A DNA stretch of 64,000 nucleotides from Paradevosia shaoguanensis (GTDB taxonomy: Bacteria; Pseudomonadota; Alphaproteobacteria; Rhizobiales; Devosiaceae), in the NCBI RefSeq assembly GCF_016801025.1, contig NZ_CP068983.1, positions 1,736,001 to 1,800,000 on the forward strand. Reading direction: 5' to 3'. The notes below the pieces were generated by a model. The model ran no database searches. It was not told the DNA's origin and worked only from the letters and a program-made list of their open reading frames with translations. Each line of letters begins with the position of its first letter. The stretch's first letter is position 1. Position numbers and translations under genes: made by a program. Below are positions 8,304 through 16,766 of the stretch, in pieces.

Positions 8304-9359
8304 GTGAACGACGGCGAGGGACGCAGGCGGGCAACCGTTCATGACGTGGCGCGGCAGGCGGGCGTGTCGCTGGCGACGGTCGACCGCGTGCTCAACGGGC
8401 GGCCGGGCGTAAGGCCCGAGACGATCCGCAAGGTCGAGGACGCCATCCAGGTGCTCGACTTCAGCCGCGATCTATCAGCCTCGCTCCTGGCGCGGGCCAG
8501 AGACCTCAATATCCGCTTTCTCATTCCCTCGGGCAGCAACGAATTCATGGCGCGGCTCGAAGAGGCCATCGGCCGACAGGCTCGGCAGGCCGCGGCGGAG
8601 CGGGTCGGGATTACCTCGACGCCGATCCGGGCGCTCGATTCCCGAGATCTCGTGGCCAAGCTCGATGCGCTTGAGGCGCAGAGCTGCGATTGCGTGGTGA
8701 TCGTGGCCACGGAAGACGCCGCCGTGCAGCAGGCGGTGGAGCAGGCGACGCGGCGCGGCATCACGGTGATGACGCTGGTGTCGGACCTGCCCGGTTCGGT
8801 ACGGCGGGCCTTTATCGGCATCGACAATATCGCGGCGGGGCGCACGGCGGCATCGCTGCTGGGGCGGTTCCTGCCGCAGGGCGGCAAGGTCGGCGTGGTG
8901 GCCGGCTCGCTTGGGTTGCGCGACCACAGGGAGCGGCTCGAAGGGTTCGTGGCCGTGTTGAGAACCGAGTTTCCCGGGCTCGTGGCCGTCGGACCGGTGG
9001 AAGGGCACGACGAGGCGAGCGAGACGGGGGAAGTTGTGCAGCAATTGTTGTCGGCGCATCCCGATCTGGCGGGACTCTACAACCTTGGGGCCGGCAATAT
9101 CGGGCTTATCAGGGCGCTTGAGGGTGCCGGACGAGCGGGTTCGCTGCGCGTCATCGCGCATGAGTTGACGCCTTCGACCAGCATAGGGCTGGCGAGCGGC
9201 GCCATCGACGTGGTGCTGGACCAGGACCCGGAGGGCGAGATCCGCGCGGCCATCGCGGCGGCGCGACAGCATGCTTCGGGCGCGTTGCGGGTCGAGGACG
9301 GCGCGCGGCTGGCGGCACCAATTGCAATCGGGATTTTCCTGCGCGACAATCTGCGCTAA
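8304..9359 (+). CDS. LacI family transcriptional regulator, probably of xylose utilisation
   Basis: A 351-residue LacI-type regulator. The HTH is ATVHDVARQAGVSLATVDRV then LNGRPGV at about residues 10-40, followed by a periplasmic-binding-protein-like sugar domain (FLIPSGSNEF, VVIVATEDAAVQQAV, RAFIGIDNIAAGRTAA, YNLGAGNIGL). The GTG at 8304 is preferred because GGGAGAGGGGG lies just upstream; an ATG at 8250 is possible. Its place between galM and xylBA makes a xylose-responsive role likely, but the ligand is an inference. Confidence 0.88.
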   Translation: MNDGEGRRRATVHDVARQAGVSLATVDRVLNGRPGVRPETIRKVEDAIQVLDFSRDLSASLLARARDLNIRFLIPSGSNEFMARLEEAIGRQARQAAAERVGITSTPIRALDSRDLVAKLDALEAQSCDCVVIVATEDAAVQQAVEQATRRGITVMTLVSDLPGSVRRAFIGIDNIAAGRTAASLLGRFLPQGGKVGVVAGSLGLRDHRERLEGFVAVLRTEFPGLVAVGPVEGHDEASETGEVVQQLLSAHPDLAGLYNLGAGNIGLIRALEGAGRAGSLRVIAHELTPSTSIGLASGAIDVVLDQDPEGEIRAAIAAARQHASGALRVEDGARLAAPIAIGIFLRDNLR

Positions 9360-9481
9360 GAGGGCGGCAAGGCAGCTTTCGTCTTCGCTTCGGGAGCGCC
9401 GTTTTCCGTTCATCAGATTGGTCCGACAAGAGGCCGGGAGGGGATGATGACGTGTTCTACCAGTTTTGAGGTACGTGCCTC

Positions 9482-10942
9482 ATGACTTACCTCGGTATCG
9501 ATATCGGCACGTCCGGGGTCAAGGCGATCCTGATGGACGAGAAGGGCAAACTGCTCGGCGAGGCCTCGGCGCCACTCGAGGTGTCACGGCCCAAACCCGG
9601 CTGGTCCGAGCAGAAGGCGGAGGATTGGTGGACGGCGCTGCTGGTGGCGGTCGACAAGCTTGCCGCCGAGCACAAATCGGAGATGTCGGCGCTGCGCGGA
9701 CTCGGGCTTTCCGGCCAGATGCATGGCGCCACACTGCTCGACAAGGACGACAGGGTGCTGCGTCCGGCCATTCTCTGGAATGACGGGCGTTCCTTTGCCG
9801 AATGCGCCGAGATGGAAGCTGCGGAGCCGCGGCTGCGCGAGATCGCGGGCAATATCGCCATGCCCGGCTTCACGGCGCCAAAGCTGCTTTGGGTGCGCAA
9901 GCACGAGCCGGAGATCTTTGCCCGCACCGCCAAGGTGTTGCTGCCCAAGGATTATGTACGGTTCCTGCTGACGGGCGCGTTCGTCTCGGAAATGTCGGAC
10001 GCCTCGGGCACACTCTGGCTCGATGTCGGCAAGCGCGACTGGTCCGACGCCCTGCTCAAGGCCACGGGTCTCGATCGCTCGCACATGCCTAGCCTTGTCG
10101 AGGGGAGCGCACCATCGGGCGATCTCAAGGCCGAACTCATCAAACGCTGGGGCATTGCCGGCCCCGTAGTGGTGGCGGGCGGTGGTGGCGATAACGCCGC
10201 CTCGGCCTGCGGCATCGGCGCCATCCGGCCGGGCGAAGGTTTCGTATCGCTAGGCACTTCGGGCGTGCTCTTCGTTTCCAATGACCGCTTCCGGCCCAAT
10301 ACGGCAGGCGCCGTGCACGCCTTCTGCCACGCCATCCCCGATACCTGGCACCAGATGGGAGTGATCCTCTCGGCCACGGACAGCCTCAACTGGCTTTCCA
10401 GGGTCACCGGGCAGGATGCCGCCAAGCTCGCGAGCGAGGCAGAGGCGCAGTTCGCCGGGCCGGGCGAAGAGATCTTCCTGCCCTATCTCTCGGGCGAGCG
10501 GACGCCGCATAACAATGCCAATGCGCGCGGCTCCTTCGTCGGGCTGTCGCATCTTTCCGATCCGGCGCGGCTGGCGCAGGCGGTGATGGAGGGCGTCACC
10601 TTCGCCTTCCGCGACTGCCAGCGGGTGCTGGGCGACGCCGGAACGCAGATCGATCATCTCCTGGCCGTGGGCGGGGGATCGAAATCGAACCTGTGGCTCA
10701 GGATGCTGGCGACCAATCTCAACATGCCGATCGCCCTGCCCCATGACGGCGACTACGGCGGCGCGTTCGGCGCGGCGCGGCTGGGGCTGTGCGCGGCCGA
10801 AGGCGCTGATCCGGCGACGGTCATGACCCGCCCGGCGATCAAATCCGTCGTCGAGCCCGATGCGGCGCTCGCCGATGCCTATGCCAAGCAATATGCGCGC
10901 TACCGCGCCCTTTACGAACCTATCGAGGAGGCACGTTCGTGA
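9482..10942 (+). CDS. xylB: Xylulokinase
   Basis: Phosphorylates D-xylulose to xylulose 5-phosphate for the pentose phosphate pathway. The 486-residue FGGY-family kinase starts with the phosphate-binding [20 protein letters not shown]. It has [13 protein letters not shown] near residue 78, [22 protein letters not shown] near residue 235 and [20 protein letters not shown] near residue 395. The xylA start overlaps its stop (GTGA at 10939-10942), so the two are translationally coupled. Confidence 0.96.
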   Translation: MTYLGIDIGTSGVKAILMDEKGKLLGEASAPLEVSRPKPGWSEQKAEDWWTALLVAVDKLAAEHKSEMSALRGLGLSGQMHGATLLDKDDRVLRPAILWNDGRSFAECAEMEAAEPRLREIAGNIAMPGFTAPKLLWVRKHEPEIFARTAKVLLPKDYVRFLLTGAFVSEMSDASGTLWLDVGKRDWSDALLKATGLDRSHMPSLVEGSAPSGDLKAELIKRWGIAGPVVVAGGGGDNAASACGIGAIRPGEGFVSLGTSGVLFVSNDRFRPNTAGAVHAFCHAIPDTWHQMGVILSATDSLNWLSRVTGQDAAKLASEAEAQFAGPGEEIFLPYLSGERTPHNNANARGSFVGLSHLSDPARLAQAVMEGVTFAFRDCQRVLGDAGTQIDHLLAVGGGSKSNLWLRMLATNLNMPIALPHDGDYGGAFGAARLGLCAAEGADPATVMTRPAIKSVVEPDAALADAYAKQYARYRALYEPIEEARS

Positions 10943-12246
10943 CCGATTTTTTCAAGGGCATCAGCCCGGTCAAGTTTGAGGGGAAGCAGAGCTCCAACCC
11001 GCTCGCCTATCGCTTCTACAACAAGGACGAGCTGGTGATGGGCAAGCGGATGGAAGACCATATCCGCCCCGCCGTCGCCTATTGGCACACCTTTGCCTGG
11101 GAAGGCGGCGATCCCTTTGGCGGCCGCACCTTCGACCGGGCCTGGTTCGGCGATTCCATGGATCACGCCCGTCTCAAGGCCGACGTCGCCTTCGAGCTCT
11201 TTGATCTCCTCGACATCCCCTTCTTCTGCTTCCACGACCGCGACATCGCCCCGGAAGGCGCGTCACTCGCCGAGAGCAACAGGAACGTCCGTACCATCGC
11301 CGAGATTTTTGCGCGCAAGATGGAAAAGAGCCGGACGCGCCTGCTCTGGGGCACGGCCAACCTTTTCTCCAACCGCCGCTATATGTCGGGCGCCGCCACC
11401 AACCCGGACCCGGATGTCTTCGCCTATGCCGCCGCACAGGTGAAGAACGTGCTCGAGATCACCAAGGAACTGGGCGGCTCCAACTACGTGCTCTGGGGCG
11501 GCCGCGAGGGCTACGAGACGCTGCTCAACACGAAGATCGGCCAGGAAATGGACCAGATGGCGCGGTTCATCGACCTCGTCATCAACCACGCCAAAAAGAT
11601 CGGCTTCGACGGCCAGATCCTTATCGAACCCAAGCCGCAGGAGCCGTCCAAGCACCAGTACGATTTCGACGTCGCCACGGTCTATGGGTTCTTGAAGAAG
11701 TACGGCTTCGAGAACGAGGTGAAGTGCAATATCGAGGTCGGCCACGCGTTCCTGGCCAACCATTCCTTCGAGCACGAACTGGCCGTGGCCAGCTCGCTTG
11801 GCATCCTGGGCTCGGTCGACGCCAATCGTAACGACCTGCAATCGGGCTGGGATACCGACCAGTTCCCGAACTCGGTGCCAGAGACGACGCTGGCCTTCTA
11901 CCAGATCCTGAAGAACGGAGGCCTCGGCAAGGGCGGCTTCAATTTCGACGCCAAGGTGCGCCGCCAGTCGCTCGACCCGGCCGACCTGCTGCACGGCCAT
12001 GTCGGCGGGCTCGACGTTCTCGCCCGCTCACTCAAGGCCGCCGCTGCCATCATCGAGGACGGCACTTACGACAAGGCGGTCGATGCCCGCTATGCCGGCT
12101 GGCAGACGCCCGAGGGCCAGGCCATCCTCAAGGGCCAGCGCTCGCTCGATGACCTGGCCGCCCGGGTCGAGAAGGAAAACCTCGATCCCCAGCCGCGCTC
12201 GGGCCAGCAGGAATACCTCGAAAACCTCATCAACCGCTTCGTCTGA
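10939..12246 (+). CDS. xylA: Xylose isomerase
   Basis: Converts D-xylose to D-xylulose; metal dependent and cytoplasmic. The 435-residue class II type protein contains [13 protein letters not shown] near residue 98 (catalytic His), [15 protein letters not shown] near residue 185, [17 protein letters not shown] near residue 232 (metal Glu and Lys) and [20 protein letters not shown] near residue 294 (metal Asp residues). The start is GTG at 10939, overlapping the xylB stop. A stable hairpin follows its stop. Confidence 0.97.
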   Translation: MTDFFKGISPVKFEGKQSSNPLAYRFYNKDELVMGKRMEDHIRPAVAYWHTFAWEGGDPFGGRTFDRAWFGDSMDHARLKADVAFELFDLLDIPFFCFHDRDIAPEGASLAESNRNVRTIAEIFARKMEKSRTRLLWGTANLFSNRRYMSGAATNPDPDVFAYAAAQVKNVLEITKELGGSNYVLWGGREGYETLLNTKIGQEMDQMARFIDLVINHAKKIGFDGQILIEPKPQEPSKHQYDFDVATVYGFLKKYGFENEVKCNIEVGHAFLANHSFEHELAVASSLGILGSVDANRNDLQSGWDTDQFPNSVPETTLAFYQILKNGGLGKGGFNFDAKVRRQSLDPADLLHGHVGGLDVLARSLKAAAAIIEDGTYDKAVDARYAGWQTPEGQAILKGQRSLDDLAARVEKENLDPQPRSGQQEYLENLINRFV

Positions 12247-12253
12247 CCCTGAA

Positions 12254-12287
12254 AAACCCTCCCGCCGCGTTCCGCGCGGGAGGGTTT
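12254..12287 (+). terminator. Hairpin between xylA and the GH43 gene
   Basis: AAACCCTCCCGC (12254-12265) pairs with GCGCGGGAGGGTTT (12274-12287), a GC-rich stem of about 12 bp with a short U-run at its end. It sits 8 nt after the xylA stop and 18 nt before the GH43 start, so it may reduce readthrough or protect the upstream mRNA. Confidence 0.6.
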
Positions 12288-12304
12288 GCCTTCGGAAACG
12301 GCTC

Positions 12305-13930
12305 ATGCCCAAGCTCACAAACCCCATCCTGCCCGGCTTCAACCCGGACCCGTCCATCCTGCGCGTCGGCGAGGACTATTACATCGCCACCTCGACCTTC
12401 GAATGGTATCCGGGCGTGCAGATTCACCATTCGCGCGATCTGGCCAATTGGGAGCTGGTGACGCGCCCGCTCACGCGCAAAAGCCAGCTCGATATGCGCG
12501 GCGATCCCGATAGCTGCGGCATCTGGGCCCCCTGCCTTTCCTATGCGGATGGGCTCTTCTGGCTGATCTATACCGACGTCAAGCGCAAGGACGGCTCGTT
12601 CAAGGACGCGCACAATTACCTCGTCACCGCGCCCTCGATCGAAGGGCCGTGGTCGGACCCGATCTACATGAATTCCTCGGGCTTCGATCCTTCGCTCTTC
12701 CACGACGACGACGGCAGGAAGTGGTTCGTCAACATGCTGTGGGACCACCGCGTGCGCCCGCTGCTCTTTGCCGGCATTGCGCTGCAGGAATACGACCACA
12801 AGGCGCAAAAGCTCGTGGGGCCGGTCAAGAACATCTACAAGGGCACGGACTTGAAGCTTGTCGAGGGCCCGCACCTCTATAAGCGCAACGGCAAGGACGG
12901 ACGGCCCTGGTATTACCTGATGACCGCCGAAGGCGGCACCGGCTACGACCATGCGATAACCTTTGCGCGCTCGCGCTCGATCGACGGCCCCTACGAGACG
13001 CACCCGGAAAAATACGTCGTCACCGCCAAGGACAGCCCCCTCAACAAGCTGCAGCGCGCCGGGCATGGCGACTGGGTCGAGACGCCCGATGGCAAGACCT
13101 ATATCGTTCATCTCACCGGCAGGCCGACCACCCAGAAGCGCCGCTGCGTCCTGGGCCGCGAGACGGCGATCCAGGAAGCCGAATGGCGGGACGACGACTG
13201 GCTCTGGCTCAAGCACGGCACCAACGTGCCGGCGCTCGAAGTCGAAGTGCCGGGGACACGTGACGAAGCGAAATACTGGGCCGAGCACCGCTATACGTTC
13301 GAGGGCACGCTCGACAAGGATTTCCAGTGGCTGCGCACCCCCGAGACCGAGCGCATCTTCCGGCTTGAAGACGGCAAGCTGCGCCTTTTCGGGCGCGAGT
13401 CCATCGGCTCGTGGTTCGAACAGGCGCTCGTTGCCCGTCGTCAGACGCACTTTTCCTACGACGCGGAGACGATGGTCGACTTCGCGGCGACCGACGAGCG
13501 CACCATGGCGGGGCTCGTGGCCTATTACGGGCGCTACAACTTCTTCTATCTGGCAGTGACGGCGCATTCGGATGGGCAGCGCGAATTGCTGATCATGTCT
13601 TCGGAGGCCAGCTTTCCGGATGGGAAGCTGAAGTTCCCGGGGGCGCCGGTCGAGATACCGAACGAGGGGAAGGTGAGGCTGGCGCTGACCATTCGCGGAG
13701 CGGCGCTGCAGTTTTTCTATGCGCTGGAGGGCCAGGAATTACAGCCTATCGGGCCGGTGCTCGACGCCTCGATCCTCTCGGACGAATGCGGCGGGCATGC
13801 CGAGCATGGCAGCTTCACCGGTGCCTTTGTCGGCATGGCGGCCCACGACCTCAACGGCACCGCCAGCCCGGCCGATTTCGATTATTTCCTCTATCGGCCG
13901 CAGCACGACCCCAGCGACCGCTACGATTGA
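12305..13930 (+). CDS. Glycoside hydrolase family 43 beta-xylosidase
   Basis: Hydrolyses xylo-oligosaccharides to xylose, feeding XylA and XylB. The 541-residue protein has the five-bladed propeller with the GH43 residues: Asp15 in LPGFNPDPSILRV (general base), Asp in SSGFDPSLFHDDDGRKW near residue 125, and Glu in KLVEGPHLYKRNG near residue 185 (general acid). The C-terminal beta-sandwich (about 320-541) is that of the XynB-like subfamily. No signal peptide is present, so it acts in the cytoplasm on imported oligosaccharides. The ATG at 12305 aligns with family starts. Confidence 0.93.
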   Translation: MPKLTNPILPGFNPDPSILRVGEDYYIATSTFEWYPGVQIHHSRDLANWELVTRPLTRKSQLDMRGDPDSCGIWAPCLSYADGLFWLIYTDVKRKDGSFKDAHNYLVTAPSIEGPWSDPIYMNSSGFDPSLFHDDDGRKWFVNMLWDHRVRPLLFAGIALQEYDHKAQKLVGPVKNIYKGTDLKLVEGPHLYKRNGKDGRPWYYLMTAEGGTGYDHAITFARSRSIDGPYETHPEKYVVTAKDSPLNKLQRAGHGDWVETPDGKTYIVHLTGRPTTQKRRCVLGRETAIQEAEWRDDDWLWLKHGTNVPALEVEVPGTRDEAKYWAEHRYTFEGTLDKDFQWLRTPETERIFRLEDGKLRLFGRESIGSWFEQALVARRQTHFSYDAETMVDFAATDERTMAGLVAYYGRYNFFYLAVTAHSDGQRELLIMSSEASFPDGKLKFPGAPVEIPNEGKVRLALTIRGAALQFFYALEGQELQPIGPVLDASILSDECGGHAEHGSFTGAFVGMAAHDLNGTASPADFDYFLYRPQHDPSDRYD

Positions 13931-13931
13931 C

Positions 13932-13966
13932 AGCGCCGCCGGCGGCAGCACTCCCGCCGGCGCTTC
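13932..13966 (+). terminator. Probable terminator after the GH43 gene
   Basis: AGCGCCG near 13932 pairs with CGGCGCTT near 13959-13966, with additional GGCG/CGCC pairing inside, directly after the GH43 stop. It lacks a long U-run, so the call is modest. Confidence 0.45.
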
Positions 13967-14063
13967 ATGCCGGAGATTTTCGGGCAAAACCGGGCCGCAA
14001 CCGGTTCACTTTGGGGGGTAAGTGCCCTAACTTGCTCCCTTCCTCCGGTTAAATTGCAGTTTC

Positions 14064-16766
14064 ATGGATCAGGCGCCCTTCGATTCCCAGTCCGCCCCCG
14101 CCGCGCCCGTGGCGCTGACGCCGATGATGGCGCAGTATTTCGAGATCAAGGCGATCAATCCGGGCTACCTGCTGTTCTACCGCATGGGCGATTTCTACGA
14201 GCTCTTCTTCGAGGACGCCGAGATCGCCAGCCAGGCGCTGGGCATCGTGCTGACCAAGCGCGGCAAGCATCTGGGCGAAGACATCCAGATGTGCGGCGTG
14301 CCGATCCATGCCGCGCAGGATTACCTCAAAAAACTCATTGCGCTGGGCCATCGCGTTGCCGTCTGCGAGCAGGTGGAAGACCCGGCCGAAGCCAAGAAGC
14401 GCGGCTCCAAATCGGTGGTGAAGCGCGACGTCGTGCGGCTCGTGACAGCGGGCACACTGACCGAAGACGACCTGCTGCCGGCGCGCGCCTCCAATTTCCT
14501 TGCCGCGCTTTCGATGGTGCGGCACGGGGAAGCGGATTTTGCGCTGGCCTGGGCGGATGTATCGACCGGCGAGACGGCGGTGATCGACCTGCCGGCCAAT
14601 GTGGTCGCAGACGAGTTGGCGCGCATCGATCCAGTCGAACTGCTGGCGAGCGAAGCTACGCGCATGGCGCTGGCGGAAAACCATGTGATCTTGCCCGCGG
14701 GGCTGCTGGTCAAGGTCGACCCCGATCTCTTCGACAGCGAGAAGGCGGCCGAGCGGATCGTTGGCGCCTTTGGTGCGGAGGTGGTCGACCCTAGCGCCTA
14801 TTCGCGACCGTCGCGAGCAGCGCTGGGCGCGCTGCTTGCCTATGTGCTCGACAGCCAGAAGGGCACGGCACTGGCGCTGCGGGCACCGACGGCCGAGCGG
14901 GTGGCGGGGCATATGGCCATCGACCAGGCCACGCGCTCCTCGCTGGAGTTGCTCGAAACCCAGCGCGGCGGGCGGAAAGGTTCGCTGCTCAACGAGATCG
15001 ACCTCTGCGTCACCCCGCCCGGCTCGCGCCTATTGGCGCGGCGGCTGGCGGCGCCGCTTTGCGACCCGACGGCCGTCAATGCGCGGCTCGATTGTGTCAC
15101 GGCCCTGCTCGACCAGCCTGTGCTCAACGAGCGGCTGCGCACGGGGCTCAAATCGGTGCCGGACATTACCCGGGCGCTGACACGGCTCGCGCTCGATCGT
15201 GGCGGGCCGCGCGATCTCAATGCGATCGGCGCGGCCATCGGCCAGGCGGGCGACCTTGCGGCACGGCTGGGGCAGATGGGCGAAGCGCCCCAGGGGCTGG
15301 TCGCCATCGGCAGGGCGCTCAACGAAGCGCCACAGGCGCTGGCGGCCGAGTTGCGATCGGCGATCGACGAAGAGCCGCCGCTGCTGGCACGCGATGGCGG
15401 CTTCGTGCGGCGCGGCTATGACAACGCGCTCGATGCCGAGCGCGCTTTGGCTTCGGAGACCCGCGAGGTGGTGGCGGCGCTGCAGGCGCGGCTCATCGAG
15501 GAGACCGAGGTCAAGAGCCTCAAAATCCGCCATAACGGCGTGCTCGGCTATTTCGTGGAAGTGCCGGCGGCCCATGGCGGGCGACTTTTGGAAGATCCGC
15601 ACCGCGAACAGTTCATCCATCGCCAGACGCTGGCCAATGCCATGCGCTTCACTACGGGAGAGCTGGCCGACCTAGAGGGGCGGATCGCCCGGGCACACGA
15701 GGCCTCGCTCGAGATCGAGGCGCGCATTTTCGACCGGCTGCGCGAAAGCGTTCTGGCCAATACCGATCTCCTGCGCGCAACGGCAGATGCGCTTGCCGAG
15801 CTCGATGTGCATGCAGCTCTGGCGCATCTGGCGGCGACGCGTAACTTTTCGCGCCCGCAGATCGATAATTCGCTGGCCTTCCGCATCGAGGCAGGCCGAC
15901 ATCCGGTGGTCGAAGCCATGGTGGCCGCGGATGGAAACGCCTTCGTCGCCAACGAAGCTGATCTTTCGGGCACCGAGGCGCAGGGCGGCGGCAAGCTCTG
16001 GCTGGTGACCGGGCCCAATATGGGCGGCAAGTCGACCTTCCTGCGACAAAATGCCCTCATCGCCATTCTCGCCCAGACCGGCAGCTACGTACCGGCGGCG
16101 CTGGCGCATATCGGGGTCGTGGATCGTGTCTTTTCGCGCGTCGGCGCTTCCGACGACATCGCGCATGGCCGCTCGACCTTCATGGTCGAGATGGTCGAGA
16201 CGGCGGCGATCCTCAACCGCGCCACGCGCCGCTCGCTGGTGATCCTCGACGAGATCGGGCGTGGCACCGCGACTTTCGATGGCCTGTCAATCGCTTGGGC
16301 TACGGTCGAGGCGCTGCACGAGACGGCCGGGTGTCGCGCACTCTTTGCTACGCACTTCCACGAATTAACCGCGCTTTCAAAGACGCTCTCTAGAGTCTCG
16401 AACCACACCATGAAGGTTCGGGAATGGGAGGGGGACGTCGTGTTCCTGCACGAAGTCGCCGAAGGAGCAGCCGACCGTTCCTATGGCATCCAGGTCGCCA
16501 AGCTGGCAGGGCTGCCCGAGCCGGTGTTGCGTCGCGCCCGGCAAGTGCTTACTCTGCTTGAGGCACGTTCTTCCGGAGCCCCGACATTAGTACTGGACGA
16601 TCTGCCCCTGTTTGCACACCAGCCGCCCCAACAGATGCCAGCGGCCAGCGCTGACCCCCTCAATGACATGCTCGACCAGCTTCGACCCGACGAACTGACG
16701 CCGCGACAGGCCATCGACATTCTCTACGAGTTCAAGAAAATCCGCGATGCCGCTCGCCGAAGCTGA
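14064..16766 (+). CDS. mutS: DNA mismatch repair protein MutS
   Basis: Recognises mismatches and starts methyl-independent repair with MutL. The 900-residue protein has the mismatch-binding domain with FYRMGDFYELFFEDA near residue 38 (Phe-x-Glu mismatch contact), connector, lever and clamp domains. The C-terminal ATPase shows Walker A GPNMGGKSTFLRQ near residue 650, Walker B LVILDEIGRGTATFDG near 725 and ATHFHELTAL near 760. Full length. Its end overlaps the glnD start by 20 nt. Confidence 0.98.
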   Translation: MDQAPFDSQSAPAAPVALTPMMAQYFEIKAINPGYLLFYRMGDFYELFFEDAEIASQALGIVLTKRGKHLGEDIQMCGVPIHAAQDYLKKLIALGHRVAVCEQVEDPAEAKKRGSKSVVKRDVVRLVTAGTLTEDDLLPARASNFLAALSMVRHGEADFALAWADVSTGETAVIDLPANVVADELARIDPVELLASEATRMALAENHVILPAGLLVKVDPDLFDSEKAAERIVGAFGAEVVDPSAYSRPSRAALGALLAYVLDSQKGTALALRAPTAERVAGHMAIDQATRSSLELLETQRGGRKGSLLNEIDLCVTPPGSRLLARRLAAPLCDPTAVNARLDCVTALLDQPVLNERLRTGLKSVPDITRALTRLALDRGGPRDLNAIGAAIGQAGDLAARLGQMGEAPQGLVAIGRALNEAPQALAAELRSAIDEEPPLLARDGGFVRRGYDNALDAERALASETREVVAALQARLIEETEVKSLKIRHNGVLGYFVEVPAAHGGRLLEDPHREQFIHRQTLANAMRFTTGELADLEGRIARAHEASLEIEARIFDRLRESVLANTDLLRATADALAELDVHAALAHLAATRNFSRPQIDNSLAFRIEAGRHPVVEAMVAADGNAFVANEADLSGTEAQGGGKLWLVTGPNMGGKSTFLRQNALIAILAQTGSYVPAALAHIGVVDRVFSRVGASDDIAHGRSTFMVEMVETAAILNRATRRSLVILDEIGRGTATFDGLSIAWATVEALHETAGCRALFATHFHELTALSKTLSRVSNHTMKVREWEGDVVFLHEVAEGAADRSYGIQVAKLAGLPEPVLRRARQVLTLLEARSSGAPTLVLDDLPLFAHQPPQQMPAASADPLNDMLDQLRPDELTPRQAIDILYEFKKIRDAARRS

